From: Nitrospinaceae bacterium
Lineage (GTDB): Bacteria; UBA8248
Length of the DNA: 60,542 nt
Assembly (NCBI GenBank): GCA_018669005.1
Contig: JABJAL010000094.1
Location: 1 to 60,542, forward strand
Reading direction: 5' to 3'
Positions 1 to 8,566 of this stretch are shown here, in pieces. A program made the position numbers and the translations under genes. The notes beneath the pieces were generated by a model. The model did not search any database, was not told where the DNA came from, and saw nothing but the letters and a program-made list of their open reading frames with translations. Numbering within the stretch: position 1 is the stretch's first letter; every line of letters begins with the position of its first letter.

Positions 1-1286
1 AAGCCTGTCGGCACAACATGGCTGGGAAATCCCGTGAAATTATGCGGGCCGGTCAGCGGTCTGCTTGCCCCGAGAAACGGAATTTGTTTTCCGTTGATAG
101 TCGCCATGACGGTATCGATGGGCGCTCCGATGCATGAATACGCCGGGAGGAGCAGGCCGTCATACGGCGCAAAAAGGGCCTCCATTTCCCTGATCAGAAT
201 TACCTTTTTCTTAAGTGCCTCAAAATACATAGCCAGTGTTGTGTTTCTGGCATTCTCAATTCGCGCGCGAACATCGTCTCCATATTTCTCAGGATGATTG
301 TCGATATTCTCCCGATGCACCGCCAAAAGTTCCGCGTCGGCAATCGGCAGGCGCTCGTTGTTCAAATCATCGGCGAACGAGCAGGCTACCGTGTCGATTT
401 TCGCACCGAGACCTCGCAGCACCTCCACCGCTTCGTTGAAAGCATTTTCAACGCTTTTATCAATCTCGATTTGAACCAGGTCCGGGCATAGCACAAGCCG
501 AAGCCCCTTTACGTCACCCCCAATTTCGGCGGAAAAATCTGGTACCGGCATATCGATTGAGGCGCAATCCGCCGGATCGTAGCCAGCCATTCCCTGCAGA
601 ATAAGGGCGCAATCCCGCGACGAGCGGGCAAAGGGGCCGATGTGATCGAGACTCGTGGCATTCGGATAAACGCCGGTGAGGCTGACACGGCCATATGTGG
701 GCTTTAATCCGTTGACACCGCAAATCGCCGCAGGTCCCCGAATCGAGCCCCCGGTGTCGGAGCCAAGGGCGGCCGGACACATTCTTGCCGCCACGGCAGC
801 CCCTGAGCCGCCGCTTGAGCCTGCCGGGATACGACTCGTATCCCACGGATTCGCGCAAGCGCCGTAATGTGGGTTCTTCGTTGACGCGCCACAGGCAAAT
901 TCATGGGTGTTGCACTTTCCAATGACTATGGCGCCCGCCTCTTTGAGCCTGCGTACGCACTCAGCATCTTTTTCAGGAACATTTTGAGAATAAAAACTTG
1001 AACCTTGTGTGGTGCGGATTCCTTCAGTATCAATAATATCCTTCACCCCTATGGGGATGCCGTGAAGCGGGCCGCGATACTGGCCGCCGCTGATTTCCTC
1101 CTCCGCCCTGGCCGCCGCCGACATCGCCTCTTCATGGCACACCGTGATAAACGCATTGAGCTCGGGATTCAGTTCATCGATTTGAGCCAGATGCGCCTCC
1201 ACCGTTTCGCGCGGCGATATTTCTTGTGCCTTGGTTTTTTCGGCCAGTTCAGAGACAGAAAGAAAGCAAAGCTCACGTGATGACAT
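1..1286 (-). CDS. Amidase signature enzyme, 3' end outside the window
   Basis: About 428 residues are present and the frame is open to the window edge, so the C-terminus is missing. It belongs to the amidase signature (AS) family, which hydrolyses amide bonds with a Lys-Ser-Ser triad. The triad is visible: Lys82 in GVKD, Ser157 in AGSSGGSG, and Ser181 in SDTGGSIRGP, 24 residues after Ser157 as expected. The start MSSREL at 1286 overlaps the stop of the upstream cupin gene as TAATG, so the two are probably translationally coupled. With the SDR at 1744-2499 they form a three-gene minus-strand unit. GatA of the tRNA amidotransferase is an alternative within the same family, but there is no gatB/gatC neighbour. 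No signal peptide is seen, so it is likely cytoplasmic. The substrate is unknown. Confidence 0.93.
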   Translation of the reverse strand, partial: MSSRELCFLSVSELAEKTKAQEISPRETVEAHLAQIDELNPELNAFITVCHEEAMSAAARAEEEISGGQYRGPLHGIPIGVKDIIDTEGIRTTQGSSFYSQNVPEKDAECVRRLKEAGAIVIGKCNTHEFACGASTKNPHYGACANPWDTSRIPAGSSGGSGAAVAARMCPAALGSDTGGSIRGPAAICGVNGLKPTYGRVSLTGVYPNATSLDHIGPFARSSRDCALILQGMAGYDPADCASIDMPVPDFSAEIGGDVKGLRLVLCPDLVQIEIDKSVENAFNEAVEVLRGLGAKIDTVACSFADDLNNERLPIADAELLAVHRENIDNHPEKYGDDVRARIENARNTTLAMYFEALKKKVILIREMEALFAPYDGLLLPAYSCIGAPIDTVMATINGKQIPFLGASRPLTGPHNFTGFPSHVVPTG

Positions 1287-1678
1287 TATTCGTTCTCCAC
1301 AAAAACCTTGCCGCTTTGATAAGGCCCACCACAACCGCCATAGCCGCCCACGCCATGAATGGTCTCTGTGTCGGACGTGTTAATCGTCAAGTGAATTTCC
1401 CCCCGGGGAATCGAAATAAAATCTCCCTCCTCGGTAACCATCTCTTCTCTATTCTCACCGATATGCCAGATGGCTTTGGGCCCCCTGAGGTGATACCAGA
1501 TGAGATCGCCGTTTGTGTGAAAGTGCGGTTTGCTTTTCTTGCTCGGTGGAAAAATAGTTCGATAAAGGGTGACGCTGTTCACGCCGCAAGACTCTTCCGT
1601 GAGCCCATAGTGCATCTCAAATCCGGGTTCATAAACAAGATCGGGATCCTGATTTTCGTTCTTAACAACTGTGGCCAT
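1286..1678 (-). CDS. Small cupin-domain protein
   Basis: This is a 130-residue single-domain cupin. Metal-ligand motifs are visible as KPHFHTNGD (HxH) and, in the second cupin motif, PRGEIHLTI. The start MATVVKNE at 1678 is preferred because AGGAGGAAGG precedes its ATG. A longer reading from 1720 lacks such a site and adds 14 unlikely residues. The protein ends in a Gly/Cys-rich tail (GVGGYGGCGGP). Cupins of this size are often dioxygenases, isomerases or sugar/acid-binding enzymes; no specific reaction can be assigned. It lies between an SDR gene and an amidase gene on the same strand, sharing one base with the amidase start. A second, unrelated-looking cupin lies at 54330-54704. Confidence 0.88.
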   Translation of the reverse strand: MATVVKNENQDPDLVYEPGFEMHYGLTEESCGVNSVTLYRTIFPPSKKSKPHFHTNGDLIWYHLRGPKAIWHIGENREEMVTEEGDFISIPRGEIHLTINTSDTETIHGVGGYGGCGGPYQSGKVFVENE

Positions 1679-1743
1679 GGTCGCCTTCCTCCTGGAAAAT
1701 GGTCGAACAACAAAGAGCACTAATTTTTTTGTATACCGACACT

Positions 1744-2499
1744 CTAATGAACGACGTACCCGCCGTCCATAACGAGCGCATGGCCGAGAATATAGGCGGC
1801 ATCCTTGGAGACGAGAAATGCCACCATCCCGGCAACCTCCTCCACTGTTCCGAAGCGTCCGATGGGAACATCGCGGGCGCGCTGCTCAAGTTCTCCCGGG
1901 TTTCGGTTCGCCAGAAATCCATCAGTTGAAATGGGCCCTGGGCATATCGCATTCACCGAGATCCCGTCCCTGCCCAACTCAAGCGCCATCGAGCGGGTCA
2001 GTTGAATAAGACCCGCTTTCGTCAGGCTGTAAACAGAGCCGTAGCGCGAGGCAACTATGCCAAGTTGGCTTGCCATATGAATGATGTGCCCACCGCCCTG
2101 CGCCTTCATAATTGGCACTACGGCCTGGCTTGCCAAAAATGGCGCGCGAAGATTAATCGCCACCACCCGATCAAATTCCTCTTGGGTAAACTCTCCAAAT
2201 GCCTTACGAACCCTGATACCCGCATTGTTCACTAGAATATCCACCCGGCCCATCCGCTCATGGGCAGCGGCTACCATGGCCTCCGCCTTCCCGCTGCCCG
2301 ATATATCATGCTCGCCCCAGGCGGCGTCTGCGGCGCCCGCCTCCCGGCATGATTTTTCCACATCTATCAACTCTGCCTCTGTGCCGTCAGCCGCCAGATA
2401 GATCGAAGCGCCCTCTGAGGCCAGACGAAGCGCAATCGCCTGCCCTATCCCGCGAGATGCCCCCGTTATTAGAGCCACCTTTCCGCCCAATTCACCCAT
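1744..2499 (-). CDS. SDR family NAD(P)-dependent oxidoreductase
   Basis: This is a 251-residue classical short-chain dehydrogenase/reductase. It has the cofactor motif TGASRGIGQ near the N-terminus, the NNAG motif, a catalytic Ser (MASQLG) 13 residues before the Tyr of YSLTK, and the C-terminal substrate-loop region with PGPISTD. The order and spacing match 3-oxoacyl-ACP reductase (FabG)-like and sugar/alcohol dehydrogenases; the substrate is not determined. ATG at 2499 is chosen because GGGAGAGG lies just upstream. The in-frame TTG at 2517 would place that ribosome-binding site inside the gene. It is first in the minus-strand unit with the cupin and amidase. A divergent 245-base spacer separates it from the CMD gene at 2745. 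Confidence 0.93.
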   Translation of the reverse strand: MGELGGKVALITGASRGIGQAIALRLASEGASIYLAADGTEAELIDVEKSCREAGAADAAWGEHDISGSGKAEAMVAAAHERMGRVDILVNNAGIRVRKAFGEFTQEEFDRVVAINLRAPFLASQAVVPIMKAQGGGHIIHMASQLGIVASRYGSVYSLTKAGLIQLTRSMALELGRDGISVNAICPGPISTDGFLANRNPGELEQRARDVPIGRFGTVEEVAGMVAFLVSKDAAYILGHALVMDGGYVVH

Positions 2500-2744
2500 A
2501 GCCCACCTCTCCCTCAAGTTACTCAGAATAATTTCACATTTCCCATTATCTTAGATTATCCAGTGAAACAGAACAAAACGAGGGGAGCAAATTCATAATC
2601 GAATGATATAGTCTCTCAAACCCGCATGGCCGAGAAAACGGCAGATGCCCTACAATGGAAGCAACTAAAAGCATGTAATTGATTTGCAAATGGCCACTGA
2701 GCCAAACATTCGAACCTTGAAGCAATAAACTATGGAGAGAAAAA

Positions 2745-3122
2745 ATGAGTGAGAAATCCGAAGCCTACCAACGTGGATTAGAAATCAAGGAGGCCCTCGG
2801 CGAATCTGCTCGCAGCAGCCTCGACGAAATCGATCAAGAATTTGCCGACGTTACTATCGAAACAATCTTCGGTGGGCCCTGGGCCCGTGAGGGGCTAAGC
2901 CTCCGAGATCGCGCCCTCGTAACAGCCGCCACGGTCATTGCGCTGGGCCGCGAAGCCAGGGCCGTCAAACCCAATATTCGGCGAGCGCTAAAGAGCGGTG
3001 TAACGGATCGCGAGTTTCGGGAAATGTTGTACCAGGTCATGCACTACGCTGGCTGGTCAATTGGGGGCCCAGCCATGAATAACTACAAGGAGGTGCTGGC
3101 GGAATTGGAGAATGAGGGATAA
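2745..3122 (+). CDS. Carboxymuconolactone decarboxylase (CMD) family protein
   Basis: This 125-residue protein is the length of a single CMD domain. The family signature is recognisable: LSLRDRALVTAATVIALG, then a region with GVTDREFREMLYQVMHYAGW and a C-terminal helix after PAMNNY. It has no CxxC pair of the AhpD peroxidase type, so a gamma-carboxymuconolactone-decarboxylase-like role is more likely than an alkylhydroperoxidase one. Such proteins act in the beta-ketoadipate and related ring-cleavage routes, although many members have unknown function. GGAGAG precedes the ATG. The next gene on the same strand is an FAH-family enzyme 137 bases downstream, which fits aromatic-acid or dicarboxylate degradation. 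A two-domain relative lies at 9642-10553. Confidence 0.88.
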   Translation: MSEKSEAYQRGLEIKEALGESARSSLDEIDQEFADVTIETIFGGPWAREGLSLRDRALVTAATVIALGREARAVKPNIRRALKSGVTDREFREMLYQVMHYAGWSIGGPAMNNYKEVLAELENEG

Positions 3123-3259
3123 TCAAAACCAAATTCCTCAGCACCAACAATATGACAGGTGTATAATTTATTTTCCTTGTGAGTTTATGCGCTGAGCTCA
3201 ACTTTGACCGATTATTGACTTAATCGCTTATTCGAATTTCTTTCTTTCAGGAGAAAACA

Positions 3260-4042
3260 ATGCGGTGGATGCGCTTTGAGGTTGACGGCAAAACTACTTA
3301 CGGAATCGTTGAAGGCGATTCGGTCAAAGCGGTGGATGGCGATCCCTTTGATGGCTACCAGGAAACCGGCAAAAACCATGACATATCCAATGTCAAAATA
3401 TTAATACCCCTCGTCCCGAAAACGTTCTACGCGGCGGGTCTGAACTATGTCGCGCATATTGAAGAGCAGGCCCGCCTGCATGGCCAGGAGATCAACCTGC
3501 CCAAGAAAGCCGATGTCGGCTACCGGGCGAATAATTCCTTGATCGCCCATGGCGAGACAATCGTTATTCCGAAAGACGCGACCGTAAAGGTCGAATACGA
3601 AGGCGAACTGGTTGTCGTCATCGGAAAGAAGGCGAAAAACATCACCGAGAATGAGGCGCTCGATTATGTTCTCGGCTTCACCATCGGAAACGACCTCAGT
3701 GAGCGAAACTGGCAAAAAGAAGACCGCACCATGTGGCGTGCGAAAAATACAGACACCTTTGCGCCCATGGGTCCCTGGATCGACACCGATGCGAAACTCG
3801 AAGACATGGAAACCATCGTCAGCGTCAACGGCAAAGAAAAAATCCGGTTTAAAACCAACGATATGCTTTTTGGCGTCGAGCACTACATGAGCACCATCTC
3901 TAAATACATCGAACTTCTACCGGGAGACGTATTGTGGATGGGCACCGAAGGCGATTCGCCAAACCTTGTTCACGGCGATGTCGTTGACATCGAAATCACT
4001 GGAATCGGCACCCTCAGCAATCCGATCATAAAAGAAAGCTAA
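3260..4042 (+). CDS. Fumarylacetoacetate hydrolase (FAH) family protein
   Basis: A 260-residue FAH-fold protein. The metal-binding acidic residues are visible in YEGELVVVIG (two Glu) and GNDLSERNW (Asp), followed by the family's APMGPW stretch and a C-terminal LLPGDVLWMGT motif. The family includes fumarylacetoacetase, 2-keto-4-pentenoate hydratase, homoprotocatechuate isomerase/decarboxylase and acylpyruvases; which reaction applies cannot be decided. ATG at 3260 has AGGAG seven bases upstream. It is followed after 11 bases by an amidohydrolase (4054-4890), so the two are almost certainly co-transcribed. It is one of three FAH paralogues in the window (others at 8567 and 12589), with moderate similarity outside the motifs. 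Confidence 0.92.
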   Translation: MRWMRFEVDGKTTYGIVEGDSVKAVDGDPFDGYQETGKNHDISNVKILIPLVPKTFYAAGLNYVAHIEEQARLHGQEINLPKKADVGYRANNSLIAHGETIVIPKDATVKVEYEGELVVVIGKKAKNITENEALDYVLGFTIGNDLSERNWQKEDRTMWRAKNTDTFAPMGPWIDTDAKLEDMETIVSVNGKEKIRFKTNDMLFGVEHYMSTISKYIELLPGDVLWMGTEGDSPNLVHGDVVDIEITGIGTLSNPIIKES

Positions 4043-4053
4043 TTGAGACCACT

Positions 4054-4890
4054 ATGCAAATCGTTGATTCGCAAATTCATATCTGGGGCGCCAATACGCC
4101 AGAGCGTCCCTGGCCGGCAAATCACCACGATCCGCATCGGCCTATTCCCTATTCCCTGGCGGATCTGATACCCGAAATGAATGATGCGGGCGTTCACCGC
4201 ACCGTGCTGGTGCCGCCGTCCTGGGAGGGTTTTCGAAACGACCTGGCGCTTGAGGCGGCGCGGCTTCATCCTGATCGCTTCGGGGTCATGGGACAGATGG
4301 ATACGGTAGCGCCCGAATCGCGGGGCCTGATTGCTGGCTGGCGGCAACAACCCGGCATGCTGGGTCTGAGGCTGACTTTCACGCGACCGCACGTTCGCCC
4401 CATTATTTCCGAAGGGCTTGCAGATTGGCTATGGAAGGACGCCGAGGAGGCTGGAGTTCCGATTATGATCCTAATCGATTGGGAGCAGATCGATACTTTC
4501 GACAAAATCGTCGAGCGTCACCCGGGGCTAAAGTTTGTTCTTGACCATCTGTGCATTCCCGCCCGCCTGAAAGATGAAGCCGCTTTCGAGGGCCTCGATA
4601 AAGTTCTTTCAATGGCAAAGCGGCCCAACGTCGCCGTCAAGGCAACCGCTTTCCCAAGATACAGCACAGAGGATTTTCCCTACAGCAATCTTCACCCCTA
4701 CCTTCGGCGCGTCTATGACGCATTCGGCCCGAAACGGCTTTTCTGGGGAACGGATCTGACCAGCCTGCCGTGTAATTACGCACAAGCTGTTGCGATGTTC
4801 ATGGAGCATATTCCGTGGCTAACGGAGGAAGATAAATCCTGGATCATGGGTCGCGCAGTATGCGAATGGCTGGAGTGGCCACTCGAATAA
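4054..4890 (+). CDS. Amidohydrolase family protein (TIM barrel, lactonase-like)
   Basis: A 278-residue metal-dependent hydrolase of the 2-pyrone-4,6-dicarboxylate hydrolase / sugar-lactonase type. Visible motifs are DSQIHIW at the N-terminus, GLRLTF, LDHLC on a later strand, and FWGTDL near the C-terminus carrying the usual barrel-end Asp. Such enzymes open lactone rings. The start has only a weak Shine-Dalgarno sequence (TTGAGA), consistent with coupling to the FAH gene ending 11 bases upstream. A clear paralogue lies at 56925-57767, downstream of the selenoprotein gene. Both share NTPERPWP, WEGFRNDL, SEGLADWLW, HPYLRR and LTEEDK, and well over half of aligned residues look identical. The reaction is inferred from family only. 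Confidence 0.9.
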   Translation: MQIVDSQIHIWGANTPERPWPANHHDPHRPIPYSLADLIPEMNDAGVHRTVLVPPSWEGFRNDLALEAARLHPDRFGVMGQMDTVAPESRGLIAGWRQQPGMLGLRLTFTRPHVRPIISEGLADWLWKDAEEAGVPIMILIDWEQIDTFDKIVERHPGLKFVLDHLCIPARLKDEAAFEGLDKVLSMAKRPNVAVKATAFPRYSTEDFPYSNLHPYLRRVYDAFGPKRLFWGTDLTSLPCNYAQAVAMFMEHIPWLTEEDKSWIMGRAVCEWLEWPLE

Positions 4891-4987
4891 ACGGACTGAC
4901 ACACAACCTGATACACCTCGCCAAATTCAAAGCGAGCCCACACCCAGGAGATGCCTAGCCCCGGACGACAAAGTTGCCCCGCCAGGA

Positions 4988-7318
4988 TTACGCTGGCAGC
5001 GAGCCGAAATTCGGTGGCGAAACGCGGCGCCTCGATGCCGCCTCATACGCCGAGGCAACTTTCAGCTGGATATCTTCCTTACCCGGCTCGGCCCGGAACA
5101 CGAGCGAAAACGGCAACCCAGGCTCTGGAATCTCGGTGGGCACATCAGACGGCGCAGACTCATAGCGTAAGCCATTCGCGCTGAGCTTAAACACCGGATC
5201 GTAGGCCGTCCTGACATAGCCCGCCGGAATCAAAACTTCCGAGAGACCAGCATTGGGCCCGTTGTAGGATTCGAAGCGCAGATTGTTCCTGTTGCCATAC
5301 TGAGGAGCCCCGCCAATTAGCCCCGGCGGCCACGGCGTGTGCAGACGGACTAACGCGTCAAGATGATTTTCCAAGATCACCATCATATCCACCCGACGCA
5401 GCAATTCACGCAGTATGATGCGCTCACTGACGGCCTGACGCTCACCATGCGGACTTCGCGGGTCGGCCACCTCTTCCCAATTCTTGAAGGCAGCGCGCTG
5501 ATCGTCGCCCCAAAATTTCGAGCGCGCATTGAGCGTGGCAAAATCGGTGAGCTTTTCTGTAAATCCTTTCGCCTCCCAGTCCACAGCGCGTCGCGAGAGA
5601 TATTGGTGAATATGGTACCGGAACGTCGGCGATACATCCCACTGCTGGACGGTGGCGAGGTCGAGGTTCGAGGGGGGCGTGATCTTTTCGTCCGTCAGCC
5701 CGACCAAGTAGTCGATCGGTTTCATTTTTCCCGTTCCGAAAAATTTTCCGGGCATGAATTCGGTCGGCACAATTGCCTCCGCGAATTCCTTGAATACGGG
5801 CTCACCATCTACCCCAAGACGGAACAGCAAGTCGGGCATGAATACGGGCACCAGCCTGGCGAGCGCCTGCCTGAAATCGGTTTTCATCGTTTCAATATCG
5901 GGGTCAGGTTTCCACAGGGGATCGGTCGATTCGACAAGCGTCACGCCCAACTTTTCACCGAGGATTTCCTTAATCTCTTTTGTGGCTGCGGTGACGATGG
6001 GCTCTTCGGTCTTTGAGCCCGGCGGATAGACCATCGACTCGCGGATGATCCCAAGACGCATGCCTTTAAGCGCACCCGGCGCGCCCGACATTCCCGTGTG
6101 GCTCGCGTAGGGCGTGTCCAACACTGATGAGCGCGGCACGGTCGTGAACGGGTCTCGTGGATCGTAATATCCCTCAACGGGATCTTTCAGGGCATCGAGC
6201 ACCTTGGCGCAATCGGCGATTGCGCGGCAATGGATGCCGCTGCGGTCGCAATAAATATCCGCACCAATGGCCCCGCCGTCGAAGCCAAGCATCGCCTTGT
6301 GAGGCAGAATCAGCGCCACTGCGTTGTGGTTGGACGGCCCGCGGGTCGATGCCCGCGTCTCCTCGCCGAGGCTGGCCATCACCAGATTTGTGCTGACCGA
6401 CAAGGCCGACCCCGAACTCGAGCCAAGCGAGGCCGCGCGGGTCGTGTCGTAGGGATTGGAAGGATTGCCCGCCCAGGTGCTGCGCTGATAACCCAGCGTC
6501 GAGGGGAGAACTTTATCAGGTACGTGGCGTCCACCCGGATCTCCCGCCCGACCGTTGTATTCCGTGTTAACGGCCTTGGCATAGATGATCGCTCCCTTGT
6601 TGCGAAGCTGCTCGACCAGCACATGATCTCTCGCGGGGAAATCGATGTCGTAGCTGGCGTCTCCGCCACCAGTGGATCTCATGTCCTTCGTGTCAAAGGG
6701 ATCCTTGAACGAGAAGACGACCCCATACATCGGCATCTTTTCTAAATCGGGATTGCTGCCATACTCCGCGTCAAGCTCCGCCGCACGCTCAAGGGCGTCG
6801 GGCATCTCGCGGAACATATCGCACACGGGAGGCGCACCGGGGGGCAGCGGCCCCTCGGAGGGATGTCTGTCAAAATCGCCTCGGCATGTAACCGAGCGCT
6901 CGCCCCGAATGTTGAGAGTCCCAAGTGCATTCACATGCCCGGCATTTGGTATACCGGCAATCATTCCGAACTGTTGCTGCACATCGGGGTCCGAGGCCGT
7001 CGCCTCCATACGACCGAATTCGAGAGGCGTCCCTTTGTACTTGTCGAGATCAGGAAGAATTGCGGATGCCTTAACAGTTTCTGTCGGAAATCGGAGCGCC
7101 TCTTGTGCACGCACGGCGCCCGTTGCCTCTGGGACCGGGGCGCCGTCTTCCGTGACCAGCGCGCTGGCAACGCCATTATAAGCTCGTGCACGATCGATAT
7201 AGTGCTGAACGATTCCAACACAGGTTATCTGCCCTGCCTTGATCGCGGCGTGCATTTCGTCAATCGTCGCCTCCTCAAGACGAAACGGTTCATTTTTCGT
7301 GCTGTCCTTATCCGGCAT
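4988..7318 (-). CDS. Large amidase signature enzyme with long N-terminal insertion
   Basis: 776 residues, considerably longer than the usual 450-550 of the family. The AS triad can be traced as Lys205 (SFKDPFD), Ser300 (LGSSSGSA) and Ser324 (ASTRGPS), again 24 residues apart. The Lys lies about 120 residues later than normal, so there is an insertion of roughly that size before the core. In the nucleophile motif the usual Gly-Gly is Arg322-Ala323, an odd change next to the catalytic Ser. The start MPDKDS at 7318 has AAGGAGAAG upstream; an earlier in-frame start at 7360 is less likely. No signal peptide is seen. It stands alone on the minus strand, followed by nothing on that strand for several kilobases. 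Substrate unknown; activity uncertain because of the motif change. Confidence 0.88.
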   Translation of the reverse strand: MPDKDSTKNEPFRLEEATIDEMHAAIKAGQITCVGIVQHYIDRARAYNGVASALVTEDGAPVPEATGAVRAQEALRFPTETVKASAILPDLDKYKGTPLEFGRMEATASDPDVQQQFGMIAGIPNAGHVNALGTLNIRGERSVTCRGDFDRHPSEGPLPPGAPPVCDMFREMPDALERAAELDAEYGSNPDLEKMPMYGVVFSFKDPFDTKDMRSTGGGDASYDIDFPARDHVLVEQLRNKGAIIYAKAVNTEYNGRAGDPGGRHVPDKVLPSTLGYQRSTWAGNPSNPYDTTRAASLGSSSGSALSVSTNLVMASLGEETRASTRGPSNHNAVALILPHKAMLGFDGGAIGADIYCDRSGIHCRAIADCAKVLDALKDPVEGYYDPRDPFTTVPRSSVLDTPYASHTGMSGAPGALKGMRLGIIRESMVYPPGSKTEEPIVTAATKEIKEILGEKLGVTLVESTDPLWKPDPDIETMKTDFRQALARLVPVFMPDLLFRLGVDGEPVFKEFAEAIVPTEFMPGKFFGTGKMKPIDYLVGLTDEKITPPSNLDLATVQQWDVSPTFRYHIHQYLSRRAVDWEAKGFTEKLTDFATLNARSKFWGDDQRAAFKNWEEVADPRSPHGERQAVSERIILRELLRRVDMMVILENHLDALVRLHTPWPPGLIGGAPQYGNRNNLRFESYNGPNAGLSEVLIPAGYVRTAYDPVFKLSANGLRYESAPSDVPTEIPEPGLPFSLVFRAEPGKEDIQLKVASAYEAASRRRVSPPNFGSLPA

Positions 7319-7393
7319 GTTCTTCTCCTTCAACAATTTAGCTTCTCCCCCTGGCCTCAAGGAAATTAAATCAAGTCATCTTTCTATTAAATT

Positions 7394-8368
7394 TTACGGA
7401 ACAACAACGATTTTTCCGAAGAATTTTCCACCCAGAACAAATTGATGCGCCTCATTCGACTCATCAATTGAAAACTCCCGCTCAACATGAATATCAAATA
7501 CCCCATCATTGAGAAGAGGAGTAAGGTCGCGAACCATTCCGGGGACTTGCGGCCCTAAGTTCAGACCCGACATACCCATGATATGCGCATCCTTTACCAT
7601 GGCGGCGGGCACCCGAAATTGCGTCATTGGCCCCTTGCCCGTTCCCGTTCCAATAAGGAGAATGCGCCCCCCAATTCGGATGGCGTCCATGTCTTTATCA
7701 AAATTATCGCAAGCGACAAGCTCAACGATGGCATCCAGCCCCTTATCGTCAGTGAGTTGCTTGCACCGCTCGACGAAATCCTCTTCCTTATAGTTGATCA
7801 CTTCATCAGCACCTAATTTGCGGCAATAATCGGCCTTTTCATCCGTGCTGACCGTAGCGAACACCCGGCAACCCAGATGTTTGGCAAGCTGAATAGTCGT
7901 CATGCCAACTCCCCCGGCGCCGCCCTGAACAAGTACGGTCTCACCAGGCTGAACATTGGCCTTCAAGACAAGGGCATTCCACGAAGTAAGGAGCGAAATC
8001 CGAATCCCGGCGCCTTGCCCGTAGCTAAATCCATCGGGGAGCGGGATAACACCTGATGCCTTCATCCGAACTATCTCGGCATAGGCCCCGCCCATGGTTC
8101 CACCGAAAACTTTTTGACCTTTCTCAAAATCCTCAACACCCTCTCCCAACTCGACAATCTCACCTGAAGCCTCATTGCCCGGGATATACGGAGGTGTGAG
8201 AAATTTCGAAAAAGGATGCTTGCCCGTTCGTGTGGCGATATCAGATGGATTTAGCCCGGCGGCCCCAACCTTAACCAAAATCTCTCCCGCCTCCGGCCTG
8301 GGGTCATCAACCTCATCCACCTGCATGGGAACATTCAAATCAAACTCGTACACGCGAACGGCTCTCAA
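7394..8368 (-). CDS. MDR family NADPH:quinone reductase-like oxidoreductase
   Basis: 324 residues, medium-chain dehydrogenase/reductase fold without the structural or catalytic zinc cysteines, as in quinone oxidoreductases (QOR/zeta-crystallin group). Visible are the GroES-like part (GLNPSDIATRTG), the nucleotide-binding motif VQGGAGGVGMTTIQLAKHLG and the LGADEVINY segment. These enzymes reduce quinones or enone/acrylyl groups with NADPH. The start is TTG at 8368 with AGGAG seven bases upstream; no ATG gives a better fit. It lies just upstream of the large amidase on the same strand, separated by 75 bases, so co-transcription is possible. A second MDR of similar type is at 59487-60416. Confidence 0.92.
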   Translation of the reverse strand: MRAVRVYEFDLNVPMQVDEVDDPRPEAGEILVKVGAAGLNPSDIATRTGKHPFSKFLTPPYIPGNEASGEIVELGEGVEDFEKGQKVFGGTMGGAYAEIVRMKASGVIPLPDGFSYGQGAGIRISLLTSWNALVLKANVQPGETVLVQGGAGGVGMTTIQLAKHLGCRVFATVSTDEKADYCRKLGADEVINYKEEDFVERCKQLTDDKGLDAIVELVACDNFDKDMDAIRIGGRILLIGTGTGKGPMTQFRVPAAMVKDAHIMGMSGLNLGPQVPGMVRDLTPLLNDGVFDIHVEREFSIDESNEAHQFVLGGKFFGKIVVVP

Positions 8369-8566
8369 TTCAATTCTCCTGTTTTGACCCTCATAAAATA
8401 TCTATATGCCCTAATTTAGGTTTCACAGTGAAGCGAGGATTCTAGACACAATTAATTTTTTTGTCGCCCCCTTATCTTTCCGGTAGGGGTGATGTAGAAT
8501 GTACGCATCACAATCATTTCAAGAAAATAGATTCATGACCCTTTGTATTCACTGGAGAAGACACCA

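Noticed and set aside
1-1286. The first amidase as GatA of the tRNA amidotransferase
   Set aside because: The family motifs are shared, but the neighbours are a cupin and an SDR, and no gatB or gatC gene is present, so a general amidase is the safer call.
5363-6016. A 217-residue plus-strand open frame inside the large amidase gene
   Set aside because: It is antisense to a clearly coding region with traced catalytic residues; no family features are seen in it.
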